A stretch of DNA of 6,715 nt from an uncultured Alphaproteobacteria bacterium (lineage in GTDB: Bacteria; Pseudomonadota; Alphaproteobacteria; Rhizobiales; Rhizobiaceae), in contig CAKMZG010000141.1 of assembly GCA_929200335.1 (NCBI GenBank), positions 1-6,715 on the forward strand, given 5' to 3'. Positions 4,899 through 6,715 of the stretch are shown in pieces. The notes beneath the pieces are model-generated. The model was given only the letters and a program-made list of their open reading frames with translations, was not told where the DNA came from and searched no databases. Both the position numbers and the translations under genes were made by a program. Each line of letters begins with the position of its first letter. The stretch's first letter is position 1.

Positions 4899-6569
4899 TT
4901 ACATATTTGGATAAACAGGTCCTTCACCGCCTTGGGGTGTTGTCCAATTGATGTTTTGGTTTGGATCTTTAATATCACATGTTTTACAATGCACGCAGTT
5001 TTGAGCATTGATAACAAATTCTGGCTCTTTACCATCTTCTTCAACCCATTCATATACGCCAGCTGGGCAGTAGCGAGTTGAAGGCCCTGCAAATACATCA
5101 AACTCAGAGCTTTTTTGTAATCCTGCATCGCCAAGTTGCAAATGCACCGGCTGCTCTTCTTCATGATTTGTGCTGGATAAGAACACAGATGAAAGACGAT
5201 CAAAAGTTAAAGTGCCATCAGGTTTTGGGTATTCAATTTTTTGATGATCTTTTGCAGGCTCTAAAGATTCCGCATCATTTTTACCATGTCCTAAAGTGCC
5301 AAAGAATGAAAAACCACCCAATAGCGAGGTACACCACATATCAAAACCGGAAACCATAGTGCCAAAGAACGTGCCAAATTTTGATAATAACGGCTTTGCA
5401 TTTCGTACTTTATGAAGGTCTTTACCAATAGCACTATCTCGCCAAGCTGCATCATAATCAGCTAATTCATCATTAACACGCTCAGCCTTAAGCGCTGCGA
5501 TCACATGTTCTGCTGCCAACATGCCAGACAACATAGCATTATGCGAACCTTTAATACGAGGCACATTTACAAAACCTGCGGAACAACCAATTAATGCACC
5601 ACCTGGAAAAGATAATTTTGGCACTGATTGAAAGCCACCCTCAGTAATTGCTCTAGCGCCATATGAGATACGCTTACCGCCTTCAAAGGTTGGGGCAATT
5701 TTTGAATGGGTTTTAAAACGCTGCATTTCCTCAAAAGGTGAAATATATGGATTTTTATAGTTTAAGTGCACTACAAAACCAACTGCAACTTGATTGTTCT
5801 CAAGATGATAAAGGAAAGAGCCACCACCGGTATTATTATCTAATGGCCAGCCAAAAGAGTGTTGCACAAGGCCTTCACTATGGTTTTCAGGTTTAATTTC
5901 CCAAAGCTCTTTAATACCAATACCATACTTTTGTGGCTCGCTATCTTTATCCAATTCAAATTTTTGGATTAGCTGCTTAGCAAGAGAGCCACGCGCACCT
6001 TCACCTATTAGGACATATTTACCATGCAGCTCAACGCCTGGCTCAAAATTTGGCCCTGGAGTGCCATCACGGTTAACTCCCATATTGCCAGTAGCCACGC
6101 CTTTTACTGCACCATTTTCATCATAGATAATTTCAGCGGCAGCAAAGCCTGGAAAAACTTCAACCCCAAGGGCTTCGGCTTTTTCACCCAGCCAACGGCA
6201 AACATTACCAAGAGATACAATATAATTGCCATGGTTGTTCAACAAGCGTGGCATTAAAAAATTTGGGAGTGAGAAACCACCCTTTTCTGACAAATTCAAA
6301 AACACATCTTTTTTAACCGGTGTTTTTAACGGGTGATTATCTTCATCACGCCAATCAGGGATCAATTGATCAATAGCAATCGGATCAACCACAGCGCCCG
6401 ATAAAATATGAGCGCCAACTTCGGCTGCCTTTTCTAGCACAACTACATTAAGATCAGCATCCAATTGCTTTAACTTAATAGCAGCAGCAAGCCCCGCAGG
6501 CCCTGCACCAACAATAACAACGTCAAACTCCATAGATTCGCGTTCAATCTGTTCATCCGCTTGTGTCAT
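4899..6569 (-). CDS. Electron transfer flavoprotein-ubiquinone oxidoreductase (ETF-QO)
   Basis: This membrane-associated flavoprotein passes electrons from reduced ETF, loaded by acyl-CoA and amino-acid dehydrogenases, to ubiquinone. From the preferred start the protein is 556 residues and aligns along its whole length with human ETFDH as I recall it. It has the FAD-binding VVIVGAGPAGLAAAI (G21-x-G23-x-x-G26), IGAHxLSG-type loop (VGAHILSGAVVDP), NNHGNYIVSLG, YGIGIKELWEI, GWPLDNNTGGGSFLYH and FPGGALIGCSAGFVNVPRIKG. The C-terminal [4Fe-4S] site has four cysteines, C501 (RYCPAGVYE) and C525, C528, C531 (NCVHCKTCDIKDP), all present. ATG 6569 is preferred because GAGGG lies four bases upstream on the minus strand. 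An upstream in-frame ATG at 6593 would add eight residues and has no ribosome binding site. No ETF subunit gene is adjacent. The gene is intact and probably transcribed alone. Confidence 0.97.
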   Translation of the reverse strand: MTQADEQIERESMEFDVVIVGAGPAGLAAAIKLKQLDADLNVVVLEKAAEVGAHILSGAVVDPIAIDQLIPDWRDEDNHPLKTPVKKDVFLNLSEKGGFSLPNFLMPRLLNNHGNYIVSLGNVCRWLGEKAEALGVEVFPGFAAAEIIYDENGAVKGVATGNMGVNRDGTPGPNFEPGVELHGKYVLIGEGARGSLAKQLIQKFELDKDSEPQKYGIGIKELWEIKPENHSEGLVQHSFGWPLDNNTGGGSFLYHLENNQVAVGFVVHLNYKNPYISPFEEMQRFKTHSKIAPTFEGGKRISYGARAITEGGFQSVPKLSFPGGALIGCSAGFVNVPRIKGSHNAMLSGMLAAEHVIAALKAERVNDELADYDAAWRDSAIGKDLHKVRNAKPLLSKFGTFFGTMVSGFDMWCTSLLGGFSFFGTLGHGKNDAESLEPAKDHQKIEYPKPDGTLTFDRLSSVFLSSTNHEEEQPVHLQLGDAGLQKSSEFDVFAGPSTRYCPAGVYEWVEEDGKEPEFVINAQNCVHCKTCDIKDPNQNINWTTPQGGEGPVYPNM

Positions 6570-6607
6570 TTTTCCCTCATAATTTGTCTTCATTAACTTT
6601 GAAAGCT

Positions 6608-6634
6608 TTTATATGCAATTGCATAATTTGTAAA
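6608..6634 (-). promoter_or_regulatory. Candidate ETF-QO promoter with a 14-bp palindrome in its spacer
   Basis: On the minus strand TTTACA (6634-6629, five of six bases of the -35) and TATAAA (6613-6608, five of six bases of the -10) are separated by 15 bases, shorter than ideal. The perfect palindrome TATGCAATTGCATA (6612-6625) fills most of the spacer, so a dimeric regulator bound there would sit across the promoter. The -10 lies about 40 bases before the preferred ATG at 6569. The short spacing keeps this tentative. The rest of 6635-6715 is AT-rich and holds no supported feature. Confidence 0.33.
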
Positions 6635-6715
6635 TTATTATGAGTTCAGATTTATTTAATTAATACTGATTTATTTTAAAAACAATACAATTGCGATCAT
6701 GGCAAAATACAAATA

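Noticed and set aside
5078..5359. Open frame on the plus strand inside the ETF-QO gene
   Set aside because: It lies wholly within a strongly conserved coding sequence on the other strand and has no recognisable domain; an antisense shadow.
6570..6593. Upstream in-frame ATG for ETF-QO at 6593, adding eight residues
   Set aside because: No ribosome binding site precedes it, whereas GAGGG stands four bases before the ATG at 6569. The added residues do not resemble the family N-terminus.
6699..6715. Possible start of a divergent gene (ATG GCA AAA TAC AAA) at the right edge
   Set aside because: Only five codons are visible, and no ribosome binding site or promoter precedes them. Too short to support a gene.
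1..6715. CRISPR array, tRNA or rRNA genes, insertion sequence, prophage or toxin-antitoxin system
   Set aside because: No regularly spaced direct repeats, transposase or integrase frames, tRNA-like cloverleaf segments or rRNA-like stretches were seen. The gaps longer than 100 bp contain only the palindromes, repeats and promoters listed.

Overview
The window reads as AT-rich chromosomal DNA from an alphaproteobacterium, most likely a low-GC member of the Hyphomicrobiales (Rhizobiales). Two things support this. The AMP nucleosidase and the ETF-ubiquinone oxidoreductase are both full length and of alphaproteobacterial type. A small intergenic palindrome at 2869-2914, with a core reading AAAAGTGGGTGCC on the minus strand, closely resembles a dispersed palindrome I know from many Rhizobiales genomes. 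The placement rests on recall and motif recognition, not on a search, and I cannot name the genus.

Layout. Positions 1-36 hold the truncated end of a hairpin repeat that recurs at 4838-4888. A poorly supported small membrane-protein frame lies at 180-377; its surroundings look like a decayed or frameshifted membrane gene. It is followed by amn (466-1974, +). Facing amn is a YafY-type HTH/WYL regulator (2080-2805, -). The 245-bp gap upstream of the regulator holds the Rhizobiales-type palindrome and a perfect 14+14 bp palindrome (2946-2975) that looks like an operator. To its right lies a metaxin/FAXC-like glutathione S-transferase (3051-3746, +). The GST converges on a small VOC/glyoxalase-fold protein (3769-4140, -), which is divergent, across only 40 bp, from a 190-residue tandem winged-helix (HxlR-like) regulator (4181-4753, +). 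A 145-bp intergenic stretch with two successive hairpin repeats separates this regulator from the convergent ETF-QO gene (start preferred at 6569, end 4899, -). The last ~120 bp hold a candidate ETF-QO promoter with a palindrome in its spacer and no supported gene.

How the parts may fit together. amn (adenylate pool control) and ETF-QO (electrons from fatty-acid and amino-acid oxidation to ubiquinone) are housekeeping genes. Between them sits a small accessory block of two regulators and two enzymes of families often linked to detoxification. The dyad at 2946-2975 lies between the WYL regulator and the GST, next to a plausible GST -35 box, which suggests a ligand-responsive switch controlling the GST and possibly the regulator itself. 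The VOC/HxlR pair has its own AT-only palindrome directly against the HxlR start codon. Nothing here is a clearly new large system. The most distinctive items are the two palindromic candidate operators, the internally duplicated HxlR protein with unusual ATA codon use, and the dispersed hairpin repeat with a compensatory base-pair change between its copies.
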